Shown: positions 52,804 to 62,084, counted from the stretch's first letter. The stretch is 64,000 nt of DNA from an uncultured Desulfobacter sp. (GCF_963677125.1 NZ_OY781882.1:1248501-1312500); one strand, 5' to 3'. Numbers and translations are program-made. The notes: a model not told the origin generated them from the sequence alone.

Positions 52804-54909
52804 ATGAAAGATGAGGACAAAACCAAATCCCAGTTGATCGCTGAACTGCAGGAGATGCGAAAACGGGTGGCGGCCTTAACCCAGTCCTTGGAGGACATGG
52901 AGGGCATCGCCTCTGAAGAAATGTCCAGCCTGTCGGAACCGGCTTATCAGAACAGTCAGCAGGCTCGGTCTATTTTGGAAAGCAGACGAATCTCAGAATC
53001 CTTGAAGCTGACTCAGTTCTGTTTTGACAATGCAGATATTGGCATCTTCCAAATTACAACGAATGGACGTATTTTCAATGCAAATGCTTATGCCGCGAGG
53101 ATGCTGGGATACACCACAGAAGAGCTGACAAAGTTGTCACTTCCCGATATTAATCCGTTTGTTTCCGTTGATACCTTGAATGAAGACATTGACAGGATCA
53201 TTGCCCCGGGCAGAATTAATTTCGAAACAGTTCACATAAAAAAAGATGGTTCCAGAATCCCAGTGGGGATTACGAGCAATAGGTTCGAATACAATGACCA
53301 AGAGTATTCTGTTGCCTTTGTACAGGACATTACCGAACGGAAACAAACCGAGACATCGCTGCGCCTTGCCAAGGCCATTTTCGATAAAGCTCCCATCGGC
53401 ATCTGGCGGATGGGACCTAATGGAGAAATCCTTGATGTAAACGATAAGGGATGCGAAAGCCTTGGCTATTCACGGAAAAAACTCCTGCGCATGAAGGTCT
53501 TTGATGTTGCGCCCGGATTCACAACGGAGCACTGGGCAGAAAATATTAGAATACTGAATGAAGCCGGGTTTAAAACTACAGAAGCCTTTCATCAAAATAA
53601 AAACGGAAAGATTATCCCTGTCCAGGTTATTGAAAACCTGATGAAATTCGAAAACCAAGAATTCCTTGTGGCATTTATCCAGGACATTACTGAACGCAAA
53701 CAGAATGAAGAAGCGCTGCGGGAAAAGGATAGACTGCTTTATGATATCGGCAAGATGGTCAAAATTGGTGGGTGGAAATACGATATCGAAACAGGTAAGG
53801 TAACATGGACAGACGAAGTAAGCCTAATACATGACCTTGAATCAAATCAGGAGTTGAGTGTTGAAAAAGGCTTTGTTTTTTTCCATGGCGAACACCGGAA
53901 AAAAATTGAATGCGCCTTTAATGAACTGCATAAAAATGGTCGCCCTTACGACTTGGTGCTTGAATTCATATCTGCCAAGGGAATTCAAAAGTGGGTGCGG
54001 ACTACCGGTTTCCCAATAATAAAAGACGGGATAGTGGTTCAATTGCAGGGTGCGCTTCAAGATATCACCGAACGGAAACGCATGGAAGAGATGATGATCC
54101 AGAACGAAAAGATGTTGTCGGTGGGAGGACTGGCCGCAGGCATGGCACACGAGGTTAATAACCCCTTAGCCGGCATGATGCAGACCGCTCAGGTGATGGC
54201 TCAGCGGCTCAGGGCAGGTTCTACTATCTCGGCTAACCAGAAAGCGGCTGAAGCTGCCGGCACTACCATGGAGGCCATTGAACAGTTCATGAAGGCCAGG
54301 GGCATACAAAACATGATAGAAGCAATTATGATTTCAGGCCAGCGGGCATCGGAGATTGTGAACGGTATGCTCAACTTTGTCCGGAAAGACAGTTCGTGCG
54401 TAACCTCACATGATCTTGGCCAAATTCTGGATAAAACCATTGAACTTGCATCTACGGATTATGATCTAAAAAAAGCATACGACTTTAAGCGAATTAAGAT
54501 TATCAGAGAATATGATAACGATTTGCCAGCCGTTCCCTGTCAGGTCGGTAAAATCCAGCAGGTGGTGTTCAATATCCTGACCAACGGGGCCCAGGCCATG
54601 AAGGAGGCCGAAACCCCTGAGCCCAGGTTCATCCTCAGGACCTATTCCGATCCGGACCACGACATGGCCTGTATGGAAATAGAGGATTGCGGCCCTGGAA
54701 TGAATGAAAAAGTTCGCAAACATATATTTGACCCCTTTTTCACCACCAAACCGGTAGGAATGGGGACAGGGTTGGGGCTCAGTGTTTCCTATTTCATCAT
54801 CACCGAAAATCATAATGGGGAAATGACAGTCGATTCCAGTCCGGGAACAGGAGCTAAATTTATTATACATCTGCCTATGTCAATAAGCAGACATCAACAT
54901 GAAACTTAA
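52804..54909 (+). CDS. Multi-PAS sensor histidine kinase (PocR-less twin)
   Basis: 701 residues, cytoplasmic by sequence. A short coiled coil (residues 1-62) precedes three PAS domains (about 65-180, 185-305, 310-430), each ending in a DITERK motif. HisKA has H-box GGLAAGMAHEVNNPLAGMM, followed by an unusually long loop (AAEAAGTTMEAIEQFMKARG) before helix 2. HATPase motifs NILTNGAQAM, EDCGPGMN and GTGLGLSVSYFII are intact. The C-terminal half is closely similar to the kinase at 56268-59180. The N-terminal coiled coil contains AALTQSLEDMEGIASEEMSS joined to AYQNSQQARS, which in the twin flank a PocR domain. A periplasmic binding protein gene overlaps or follows immediately. Confidence 0.92.
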   Translation: MKDEDKTKSQLIAELQEMRKRVAALTQSLEDMEGIASEEMSSLSEPAYQNSQQARSILESRRISESLKLTQFCFDNADIGIFQITTNGRIFNANAYAARMLGYTTEELTKLSLPDINPFVSVDTLNEDIDRIIAPGRINFETVHIKKDGSRIPVGITSNRFEYNDQEYSVAFVQDITERKQTETSLRLAKAIFDKAPIGIWRMGPNGEILDVNDKGCESLGYSRKKLLRMKVFDVAPGFTTEHWAENIRILNEAGFKTTEAFHQNKNGKIIPVQVIENLMKFENQEFLVAFIQDITERKQNEEALREKDRLLYDIGKMVKIGGWKYDIETGKVTWTDEVSLIHDLESNQELSVEKGFVFFHGEHRKKIECAFNELHKNGRPYDLVLEFISAKGIQKWVRTTGFPIIKDGIVVQLQGALQDITERKRMEEMMIQNEKMLSVGGLAAGMAHEVNNPLAGMMQTAQVMAQRLRAGSTISANQKAAEAAGTTMEAIEQFMKARGIQNMIEAIMISGQRASEIVNGMLNFVRKDSSCVTSHDLGQILDKTIELASTDYDLKKAYDFKRIKIIREYDNDLPAVPCQVGKIQQVVFNILTNGAQAMKEAETPEPRFILRTYSDPDHDMACMEIEDCGPGMNEKVRKHIFDPFFTTKPVGMGTGLGLSVSYFIITENHNGEMTVDSSPGTGAKFIIHLPMSISRHQHET

Positions 54910-54940
54910 AAAAAATTTTTCGGAGAATGAAGAACAGCCT

Positions 54941-55669
54941 ATGAAAACACGTTATACTGTTTTGATTGGTATGATATTCATATTCTTTTCTACGATTCCA
55001 TGTGGGGCACTAGAGCTTTTGAGATTCTCACGTCCTGAAGGCAAATCAGGGGTGGCGACTTTAATGGGAGAGCGTATTCTGAAGGAGGCCTATGCGAGAC
55101 TGGGTATTGATTTTAAATTTATAGAAAAGTCCAACTTGCGAGCCCTTGCCTCTGCCAATAGCGGAGACACGGATGGCGAGTTTGAGCGTATTACGGGACT
55201 TGAGCAAACGTATCCGAATCTAATAATGATTTCTGTTCCAATAGGCTATGTGGATATTATGGTCTATACCAAGGAAAAGGAATTCGCGGTCGAGGGGTGG
55301 CACAGTCTCGCGCCGTATTCCATCGGCTTCGTGAGAGGGTTTAAACTGGCTGAGGCCAAGACTGAGGGAATGAATGTAGAGGTAGCCGATACTACCGAAC
55401 AGGCGCTTCGCATGCTCAAATCCGGCCGTAATGATGTTGTCCTGGAGAGCAGACGTGTGCTGTGTGAACTCAAAGATCTCAACGTGTCAGGCATTCGGGT
55501 TTTAGAGCCCCCAATTGATCAGCTTGTCCTATATCATTATCTCCACATACGCCACACAGCCCTGGCGGCAAAGTTGGAGGCGGTATTGATGCGTATGGAG
55601 CAACAAGGAGAATTAAAAACCCTACAAAAGCAGGCTATACATGATTTTCTGGAGTTGTGTGGGCAATAA
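54941..55669 (+). CDS. Periplasmic solute-binding protein, family 3-like
   Basis: A 242-residue secreted protein. MKTRYTVLIGMIFIFFST then IPCGA is a signal peptide; the mature part starts LELLRFSRPEGKSG. The two-lobe fold is suggested by LKEAYARLGIDFKFIEKSNL and VADTTEQALRMLKSGRNDVV, typical of family 3 binding proteins. No permease or ATPase gene is adjacent, so it more likely serves as a ligand sensor with the preceding kinase, though that kinase has no membrane segment. The frame is open to 54899, overlapping the kinase; the signal peptide favours 54941. It is the intact relative of the broken gene at 19082. Confidence 0.82.
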   Translation: MKTRYTVLIGMIFIFFSTIPCGALELLRFSRPEGKSGVATLMGERILKEAYARLGIDFKFIEKSNLRALASANSGDTDGEFERITGLEQTYPNLIMISVPIGYVDIMVYTKEKEFAVEGWHSLAPYSIGFVRGFKLAEAKTEGMNVEVADTTEQALRMLKSGRNDVVLESRRVLCELKDLNVSGIRVLEPPIDQLVLYHYLHIRHTALAAKLEAVLMRMEQQGELKTLQKQAIHDFLELCGQ

Positions 55670-55910
55670 CGAATACAACAAATAGGCCAATATGTTAATT
55701 TAATCTGATAGTCCTGTCAGGTCAACCCTGATTAAGCCGCCGGCATTCTTCGGTAAGGGTTTTTACCCCAGACTTGGGGGACTTTTGTTTCAGCCGGTTG
55801 AAATGCGGTATTGGCGTATAGGCGGTGGGCAGAATCTAATATAGGTTCTTTTTTATATCACCGTATAACGCCGGATCGTCCGGGATATCATTAGCATCTC
55901 TGTATCCGCC

Positions 55911-56081
55911 TTACTTGAGCCCCGCCCGGATCCACAGCAAGCCGTAGAAAGAATCTACCATGCTCGAATCCATATAGGCAGATACCCGGCTGGTGGTATC
56001 GATATTCATGCTTTCCCGGCCCGTCACTGTATAAGTTGTCACAATGCCTGACCGTATCTTCTTTGTTTTAGTTGAATTCAT
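55911..56081 (-). CDS. Small unrecognised ORF
   Basis: 56 residues, MNSTKTKKIRSGIVTTYTVT to YGLLWIRAGLK. ATG 56081 has AAGGAAC at suitable spacing. No family is recognised. It could be a real small protein or the 5' end of a lost gene; the surrounding DNA (55670-56267) is otherwise made of fragments. Confidence 0.35.
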   Translation of the reverse strand: MNSTKTKKIRSGIVTTYTVTGRESMNIDTTSRVSAYMDSSMVDSFYGLLWIRAGLK

Positions 56082-56112
56082 TTGATGTTCCTTGTTTGTA
56101 TTGTGTTGTTTT

Positions 56113-56262
56113 TCAAAAGTAAAAGAAGACCATAAGAGGCGGCTTTCTGCCGTACCGGTCGGACAGGGGACCGTAAAAGAACATACTCAGGCAGAATCCC
56201 ATGAAGAAACCGGATAACGTCAGGTTGATCATGGGCAGGGACTTTACAAAAGTTGATGTCTG
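56113..56262 (-). pseudogene. MFS drug transporter (Bcr/CflA type) fragment
   Basis: The reverse strand reads SLPMINLTLSGFFMGFCLSM, then FFYGPLSDRYGRKPPLMVFF and a stop. This is helix 2 and the helix 2-3 loop motif (G-x-L-x-D-R-x-G-R-(R/K)) of a Bcr/CflA-type exporter. Nothing precedes or follows it from the same gene. It begins directly at the end of the kinase gene, so a recombination joint lies near 56262. Confidence 0.75.
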
Positions 56263-56267
56263 CCCAT

Positions 56268-59180
56268 CTACAGAGGCAATTGTATCATAAATTTAGTTCC
56301 TTCTCCCGGACAGGATTCCACTGTCATCTTCCCTTTATGATTTTCAGTGATAATGAAATAGGAGACACTTAAGCCCAGACCTGTTCCCACGCCTTTCGGC
56401 TTGGTAGTGAAAAATGGATCAAATATTTTTTTGCGGGTTTTTTCATCCATTCCAGGCCCGTTGTCCTGTATCTCTATGCAGGCCATATTTTTGACTGAAT
56501 CCCCATAGGTCCGGATAATGAACCCGGCGTTGGGGGTCCCTGCATCCTGCATAGCCTGAGCCCCGTTGGTCAGGATATTAAGGATCACCTGCTGGATTTT
56601 GCTCGCCTGACAGGGAACTGCAGGCAGATTATCATCATATTCCCTGATGATCTCGATTTGCTTAAAGTCATACTCTTTTTTCAAGTCGTAATCGGTAGCC
56701 GCCAATGCAATGGTTTTGTCCAAAATTTTGTCAAGATAATCGTAGGATACAACCGGGTCTTCTTTCCGGGCAAAGCTAAGCATATTGCTCACAATCTCCG
56801 ATACCCGCTGTCCTGACTCAGTGATAGCTCCAATCATCCGCTGTATTCCCCTGTTTTCCATGAACTGCTCAATGGCTTCCATGGTAGTGCCGGCGGCTTC
56901 TGCCGCTTTCAGGTTAGCCGGGATATTGGCGCCTGCCATAAGCCGCTGGGATAACACCTGAGCGGTCTGAAGCATCCCGGCCAGGGGGTTGTTGATCTCG
57001 TGGGCCATGCCTGCGGCAAGCCCACCGACAGACAGCATTTTTTCGCTCTGGATCATCATCTCTTCCATTCTTACCCGCTCGGTCACGTTATCCACCCGGA
57101 TCACGGCTCCTTCCACGCCGTTGGCCACCAGGGGGAAAATGGTGATATCCTCGTAGCAAATTTCCTGGGCCACCTTATGGGAGATTTTAGGAGATTTGAT
57201 CACCCGGCCCTCCTGGATAGACGTCCGTACGTTTTCCATCTCGTTGGCCAGGCGGGGGAATACCTTGGCCAAGGGCTGGGTCTGGGCATCCTTAAAATTC
57301 AGTCCGGTGACTTGCTCCGTCTGACGGTTCCACTGCGTCACCCTGCCTTCTCTGTCCACCGCAACAAGCATGGAGGGCATGGAATTAATGATATTAGAGA
57401 GGTAGTTCCGTAATTTGCGCAGTTCTTCTTCATCCAGCTTATGTTGTGAAATAAATCGGGCCTGCTGAACATTTTGATATGCCCTAAGTGAGAGTTGACT
57501 GGTCACCGCAAAGAGTACCTTCGCCGCGTTCTCAAACTGTGTTTCAGACATTATGGGGACCTGGAGGTAAGCCGTACGGAAGTCATGTTCGTCTGCGCCG
57601 ATTTCATGGGCATAGGCTATAATTTTTTTCTCATCCAGGGCGTCGTTCCGGACCTGACCGATCAGCCAGTTGGCAATATGGCGTCCGCCGACGGAAATAC
57701 AGGCGCCTGCGTTCCACAACCCGGCACTCAGACAGGCCATGATATTGGGGCCGTCGGGATTATGGCGTCCTATCATTGCGTCGGAGTAATTGCATTTTTC
57801 GCACCCCTTTTTTGTTTTTCGAATGATATTTTCACACAGATCCGTGAAGTTGCTCGTCTGGGTGATCGGTGTGCCGTCAGGATGGGTAATAAGGGCTGCG
57901 ACGCCGAAGACCTCTGAATACAGATCCTGAAACTGCTGGAGATCGGTTAAATTAAACAGGTCTTCAAAGGCAATGTCAGAGACATCTCCCAGCGGCTGGG
58001 TCAGGGCCAGGATACGATTTTCAAGGGCCTCGGCCATCCGTTTACGTTCGGTAATGTCCTGAACAAAGGCGATGGAATGCTGTTGACCGTTATATTCTAA
58101 CAGATTTGAGGTTATTTCTACAGGGATCTCTTTTCCGTCTTTACGTCTATGGATCGTTTCGAAATTATCCCGGCCACCTTTGCATAATTTTTGCCATATC
58201 GCTCTCCAATTGGTGTTATCCACTAAAGGATCGATATCAAAAACAGACATATTGGATAATTCTTCTATTGTGTAGCCCAAACTTTCAGCCGCCTGTTGGT
58301 TTACATTTGAAATTCGGGCTTTTGAATCGATGTAGTAGATTGAGATTGCTGCTTTGTCAAAACTGAACTGGGTAAAGCGCAGGGATTCCTCTATTTGCTT
58401 GCGAGGGGTAATATCTGCGAGAAAACCGTAAAAGGCAATCTTGTCGCCGATTTTTCGCTGCAGGGACCGCCCCTCGAACCAGATTAATTCTCCCGAGGGC
58501 TTGATGAATTGCCCTTCGTAATTCCAGGGGGCCAGTGTTTCGGCAACATCCTTTACGGAAGTACGAAAACGCGTGCGGTCCTCTTCCGGAAGGCAGGCGG
58601 AAAACCGATTGAAAAAATCCCCCAATTCGGCATCCAGGCCGAAGATATCGATTATTTTTTCCTGCACAATACTGGTAAACTCATACCGTGAAGGGATATC
58701 TTCCCCTTTTTGCCGACGGATATAATGGTCAATGACCATTTTTTTGTCCGAATCGTCTATAAAGAACGCGAACTGCCTTCCGATTATTTCAGCCAAAGGA
58801 TACCCTACTGTTTCAGCCATTCCAGAATTTACATATTCAATCCTTTGATCCGCATCGATGATCAGGACGCCACTTTGAGAATTTTCCACATATAGACGAA
58901 ATCTCTCCTCGCTTTCTCGAAGCGCTTTTTCTGCATTTTTACGATCTGTAATGTCCAGAAGAATTCCTCGGTAACGGATAATATTGCCTTTTTCATCTCT
59001 TTCAATGTCGGTTCTGTCCTCAATCCATCTTGCGTCGCCTTTTGGTGTCAAGATTCGATACGGCTTATGAATAAATCGGTCTCGGTTTTTTTCAGCGCTG
59101 ACTCCGACGACTTCCTGCTGCACCCTTGACAGATCTTCTGGATGAATAACCTGATCATATCCAACGCTACCAGACAGCAT
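56268..59180 (-). CDS. PAS-PocR sensor histidine kinase, N-terminally truncated
   Basis: 970 residues from ATG 59180, which lies inside a PAS domain: the same frame upstream still reads FISRVYIINVLGYSSDEML before a stop near 59236, so the true N-terminus is lost. Then come a PAC tail (to about 80), PAS (about 90-170) fused in frame to the second half of another PAS (RYEF joined to TSIVQEKIIDIFGL), PAS (about 305-420), a PocR ligand-binding domain (about 430-600, with GCEKCNYSD), PAS (about 615-730), HisKA (GGLAAGMAHEINNPLAGML) with a long inter-helix loop, and HATPase (NILTNGAQAM, GTGLGLSVSYFII). Catalytic motifs are intact, so it may still be active. Confidence 0.85.
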   Translation of the reverse strand: MLSGSVGYDQVIHPEDLSRVQQEVVGVSAEKNRDRFIHKPYRILTPKGDARWIEDRTDIERDEKGNIIRYRGILLDITDRKNAEKALRESEERFRLYVENSQSGVLIIDADQRIEYVNSGMAETVGYPLAEIIGRQFAFFIDDSDKKMVIDHYIRRQKGEDIPSRYEFTSIVQEKIIDIFGLDAELGDFFNRFSACLPEEDRTRFRTSVKDVAETLAPWNYEGQFIKPSGELIWFEGRSLQRKIGDKIAFYGFLADITPRKQIEESLRFTQFSFDKAAISIYYIDSKARISNVNQQAAESLGYTIEELSNMSVFDIDPLVDNTNWRAIWQKLCKGGRDNFETIHRRKDGKEIPVEITSNLLEYNGQQHSIAFVQDITERKRMAEALENRILALTQPLGDVSDIAFEDLFNLTDLQQFQDLYSEVFGVAALITHPDGTPITQTSNFTDLCENIIRKTKKGCEKCNYSDAMIGRHNPDGPNIMACLSAGLWNAGACISVGGRHIANWLIGQVRNDALDEKKIIAYAHEIGADEHDFRTAYLQVPIMSETQFENAAKVLFAVTSQLSLRAYQNVQQARFISQHKLDEEELRKLRNYLSNIINSMPSMLVAVDREGRVTQWNRQTEQVTGLNFKDAQTQPLAKVFPRLANEMENVRTSIQEGRVIKSPKISHKVAQEICYEDITIFPLVANGVEGAVIRVDNVTERVRMEEMMIQSEKMLSVGGLAAGMAHEINNPLAGMLQTAQVLSQRLMAGANIPANLKAAEAAGTTMEAIEQFMENRGIQRMIGAITESGQRVSEIVSNMLSFARKEDPVVSYDYLDKILDKTIALAATDYDLKKEYDFKQIEIIREYDDNLPAVPCQASKIQQVILNILTNGAQAMQDAGTPNAGFIIRTYGDSVKNMACIEIQDNGPGMDEKTRKKIFDPFFTTKPKGVGTGLGLSVSYFIITENHKGKMTVESCPGEGTKFMIQLPL

Positions 59181-59514
59181 TTCATCCGAAGAATATCCGA
59201 GAACATTTATTATATAAACTCGGCTTATAAATCACTGGAGGAAATCATGAATCAAAAAATCATTGCAGCAAAAATGAGACTGGCAAAGCTCATTAATCAA
59301 TGAACCAGTGGGGACGGACTGGTTGTCACTGAGATCCCTTCTCTGGCATTGGTCAAACGCGTCAAACCAACGGAATTGTTCGGTGTACTAAAAGAACCGA
59401 TCCTCGGCTTGATTGCCCAGGGTGCAACGCGCGTGATGGCTGGCATGAGTGAGCCCGTCAAGCTTCCATTCTCACTTCAAGGACCCGACCACCATGCCCC
59501 GATGGCCATGGTGG

Positions 59515-59775
59515 GGCTGCCGCTGCGGGCGCCGGATTTTCCCTGGTGTTTCCCGGATTGGGTATTGAGGCGCTCAAACGCGCCCTGTTGAGCACCGGGG
59601 ACTTGCCATGGGGAGTTATAATGCCTTTCTTGATGTCACCCTGGGATTCGGAAGCCCCGGGCTAGGGTTTCTGGCTGCAAAATTTGGACTTGAATCCGTT
59701 TTTTTAGTCAGTGCCGTGGCAACAGGCATCTCAATTTTTATCACGGTTTACCTGCGTTGCCACCGGGGTAGCTGA
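59515..59775 (+). pseudogene. MFS transporter (YfcJ/YhhS-like) C-terminal fragment
   Basis: Forward frame AAGAGFSLVFPGLGIEALKR then, after a one-base shift near 59596, EHRGLAMGSYNAFLDVTLGF and GSPGLGFLAAKFGLESVFLV to the stop at 59775. This is the last third of a YfcJ/YhhS-type MFS exporter. The DNA between 59240 and 59515 contains a protein-like frame (VKRVKPTELFGVLKEPILGL) that I do not recognise. Confidence 0.75.
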
Positions 59776-59849
59776 CCGTTGCATTAAACTTATTACCCAG
59801 CTTCTGATCGAAGCAACACAAGGAATATGTAAAAAAAGTGGAGGATTGT

Positions 59850-60731
59850 TCAGGTTCTGATTGAATCCAGTGCATATATTGCCAGTGCTGTCCAAATAAA
59901 GATAAAAGAAATCAATTGGTGTACTGACAACGGTTCCTCAAACACAAAAACGGCAAGCAGAAACATTAAACTTGGTCCGAGATACTGAAGAAAACCGATA
60001 GTGGCAAGTTTTAACCGCCCCACACCGATGTTAAACAACAAAAGAGGTATAGCCGTAACCAGGGCTGTTCCAATTAGGAGAAGGTCAGTGACCCGATTTA
60101 CGTGGCAAAAAGCGGCTGTACCTGTTTTTTCAAGATAAAACAGATAGATTAACCCTGGAATCATCAATACAAACGTTTCTACAGCCAATCCCACTGCTGA
60201 ATTAACAGCAAGTTTTTTTCTCATCAGTCCATATAGGCCAAATGTTATAGCCAGCAAAAATGAAACAAGTGGGAATGACCCGTACCGGTATGTCAGGTAG
60301 AAAACGCCGGCAGCCGCAATAAAAACTGCCACGGACTGTAATTTTCTCAGTCGTTCCTGAAGAAACAACATACCTAACAATACACTGATCAGGGGATTGA
60401 TATAATATCCCAAGCTTGCCTGAATCAACATATCATTATCAATCGCCCAGATAAAAATAAACCAGTTGGATGCCACAAGCAGAGCAGTGCACAAAAGCCA
60501 TTTTAACTGTTCAAACGATCTAAAAACAGCTGTAAACGCACGCCATTGCCCCTGAAAAAAAACGACCGGCATCAGAAAAATAAGGGACCATACAATGCGA
60601 TGGATAATCACTTCATGTGCCGGAACATGGGATAATGTTTTATAATATAGGGGAACAAAGCCCCATATCAAAAATGCAGAACCACCACAAAAAAGACCTG
60701 TCAGAGAATTCTTCTTATTGTTATTGATCAA
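59850..60731 (-). CDS. rarD: RarD-type EamA permease
   Basis: A 293-residue ten-helix permease of the drug/metabolite transporter superfamily, RarD branch. GLFCGGSAFLIWGFVPLYYK opens the protein; HEVIIHRIVWSLIFLMPVV, ASNWFIFIWAIDNDMLIQAS (about residues 85-104) and GYYINPLISVLLGMLFLQERL (about 106-126) are characteristic. In this family the substrate is mostly unknown; chloramphenicol sensitivity is the historic phenotype. It is monocistronic. The 346-base gap before udk shows only a CCTGCTC-ATAAA-GAGCAGG hairpin near 60832. Confidence 0.93.
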   Translation of the reverse strand: MINNNKKNSLTGLFCGGSAFLIWGFVPLYYKTLSHVPAHEVIIHRIVWSLIFLMPVVFFQGQWRAFTAVFRSFEQLKWLLCTALLVASNWFIFIWAIDNDMLIQASLGYYINPLISVLLGMLFLQERLRKLQSVAVFIAAAGVFYLTYRYGSFPLVSFLLAITFGLYGLMRKKLAVNSAVGLAVETFVLMIPGLIYLFYLEKTGTAAFCHVNRVTDLLLIGTALVTAIPLLLFNIGVGRLKLATIGFLQYLGPSLMFLLAVFVFEEPLSVHQLISFIFIWTALAIYALDSIRT

Positions 60732-61077
60732 TTGAACGTTACCACATTTTTTTTACAAGCAAAGCAGTGCGCTTCCCCCCGAAAAAACTGGAGACCGAGT
60801 TAAACCACTCACTTGTTTTAGGTTGTACCTTTCCTGCTCATAAAGAGCAGGCGCTTTCCAATCGTTGGCCAAATATTTCCTTCTCTGGTTATAATAAATT
60901 TCGATTTATTTAAAGAGAATTGTTTCAAATCTAACTATGTTATCATGGAAACCGTTAAAAACAGGTTGGTACAGCTTTTGACGACTCTGAAAAAAGATTG
61001 ATTTTGGCAGGATACCGGTTTACTTTTTTATACTTTAAAAAATTTTTAACCCACTGGACAGCAACAGGAAACACTAC

Positions 61078-61701
61078 ATGGACAGACGGCAATCATATGT
61101 GATCGGTATTGCAGGGGGCTCTGGGTCCGGAAAAACCACGATCATCAACAGGATACTGCAACACACAACACCTGATCGCGTTGCCGTTATCCGGCATGAC
61201 TGGTACTATAAACATCATCCCGACCTGCCATCGGCCGATCGCGCCCGGGTGAATTATGACCACCCCGATGCCCTGGACACAGCCCTTTTAGTCAAACAGC
61301 TTAGGGCGCTTCTTGACGGGCAGCCGGTAACAGCCCCACAATATGATTACAACACCCATCTGCGGCGGGCGCAAACGCTCACCATCCGTCCCTGCCCAGT
61401 CATCATCATTGACGGTATCTTAATTTTGACTGACCCAGCCTTAAAGGCGATGATAGATCTTAAAGTTTATGTGGATACCGACCCGGATATCCGATTCATC
61501 CGGAGAATGAACCGGGATATTGAGCATCGAGGTCGCACCCGGGAATCCGTGGTCAACCAATACCTTGAAACGGTCAAACCCATGCACGACAGGTTTGTGT
61601 ATCCTTCCAGAAGATGCGCGGACATTATCGTACCCGGCAGCAGCCAGAATGATTCAGCATTAGACCTTTTAACGACAAAAATAGACCGTCTGACCCAATA
61701 G
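61078..61701 (+). CDS. udk: Uridine kinase
   Basis: A 207-residue P-loop kinase that phosphorylates uridine or cytidine in pyrimidine salvage. Walker A is GIAGGSGSGKTTI (about residues 11-23). HDWYYK (about 40-45) and NYDHPDALDTALL (about 59-71) form the nucleoside site, and VIIIDGILILTDP (about 108-120) is the Walker B strand. RRMNRDIEHRGRTRESV is the lid. CAACAGGAAAC lies upstream of the ATG. It is monocistronic. Confidence 0.95.
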   Translation: MDRRQSYVIGIAGGSGSGKTTIINRILQHTTPDRVAVIRHDWYYKHHPDLPSADRARVNYDHPDALDTALLVKQLRALLDGQPVTAPQYDYNTHLRRAQTLTIRPCPVIIIDGILILTDPALKAMIDLKVYVDTDPDIRFIRRMNRDIEHRGRTRESVVNQYLETVKPMHDRFVYPSRRCADIIVPGSSQNDSALDLLTTKIDRLTQ

Positions 61702-61804
61702 CCGCTGGGTCGCTCAACTGCACAAAGCCGGACACCAGCAAGCCCCCCCCTCCCACGACATAATGATTGCCCTTAAATCAAAAAAACTGTCTTGACACTG
61801 GGGG

Positions 61805-61962
61805 GCAAAATACATAAAACTCCTTGAGTTTTTTGAATTGGATGATGAAAGGCAGCTTGTCAGAGATAAGAATTAAGCTCAAAAGTAAAAATTCAGGCAA
61901 TATCCTTTATTTTTTTCGCAGAAGCCAAAACGGACGACCTTCCAGATTTGGTAATTTGTTGA
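61805..61962 (+). pseudogene. Possible HigB/RelE-type toxin relic
   Basis: One frame reads AKYIKLLEFFELDDERQLVR then DKN-stop; the next frame continues ELSSKVKIQAISFIFFAEAK. Together these look like the middle and core strands of a RelE/HigB-type toxin (pattern: FF-x-x-L-D-D-x-R...E-L-R-x-K...R-x-x-(F/Y)-F-F). No start, no end and no antitoxin are visible. Identity is tentative. The rest of the 61702-62084 gap shows nothing. Confidence 0.28.
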
Positions 61963-62084
61963 AAGTCTTATTGAATAATGAAATGAATTGGAGTCTTGTC
62001 AAAGGCGGTTAAATTTGAATTGATTTCAATATCACAAAAACATGTCGTGGAAATATGAAACAAATATCGAAAAGGAGTCCGAAC

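Noticed and set aside
52804..59180. New signalling or defence island built from the kinases
   Set aside because: The kinases are standard PAS/HisKA proteins; surrounding genes are decayed fragments rather than effectors, and no nuclease, helicase, reverse transcriptase or CRISPR repeat is visible.
59247..59515. Degenerate transposase before the MFS fragment
   Set aside because: The frames (MNQKIIAAKMRLAKLINQ and VKRVKPTELFGVLKEP) match no transposase motif I know and show no DDE or HUH residues.
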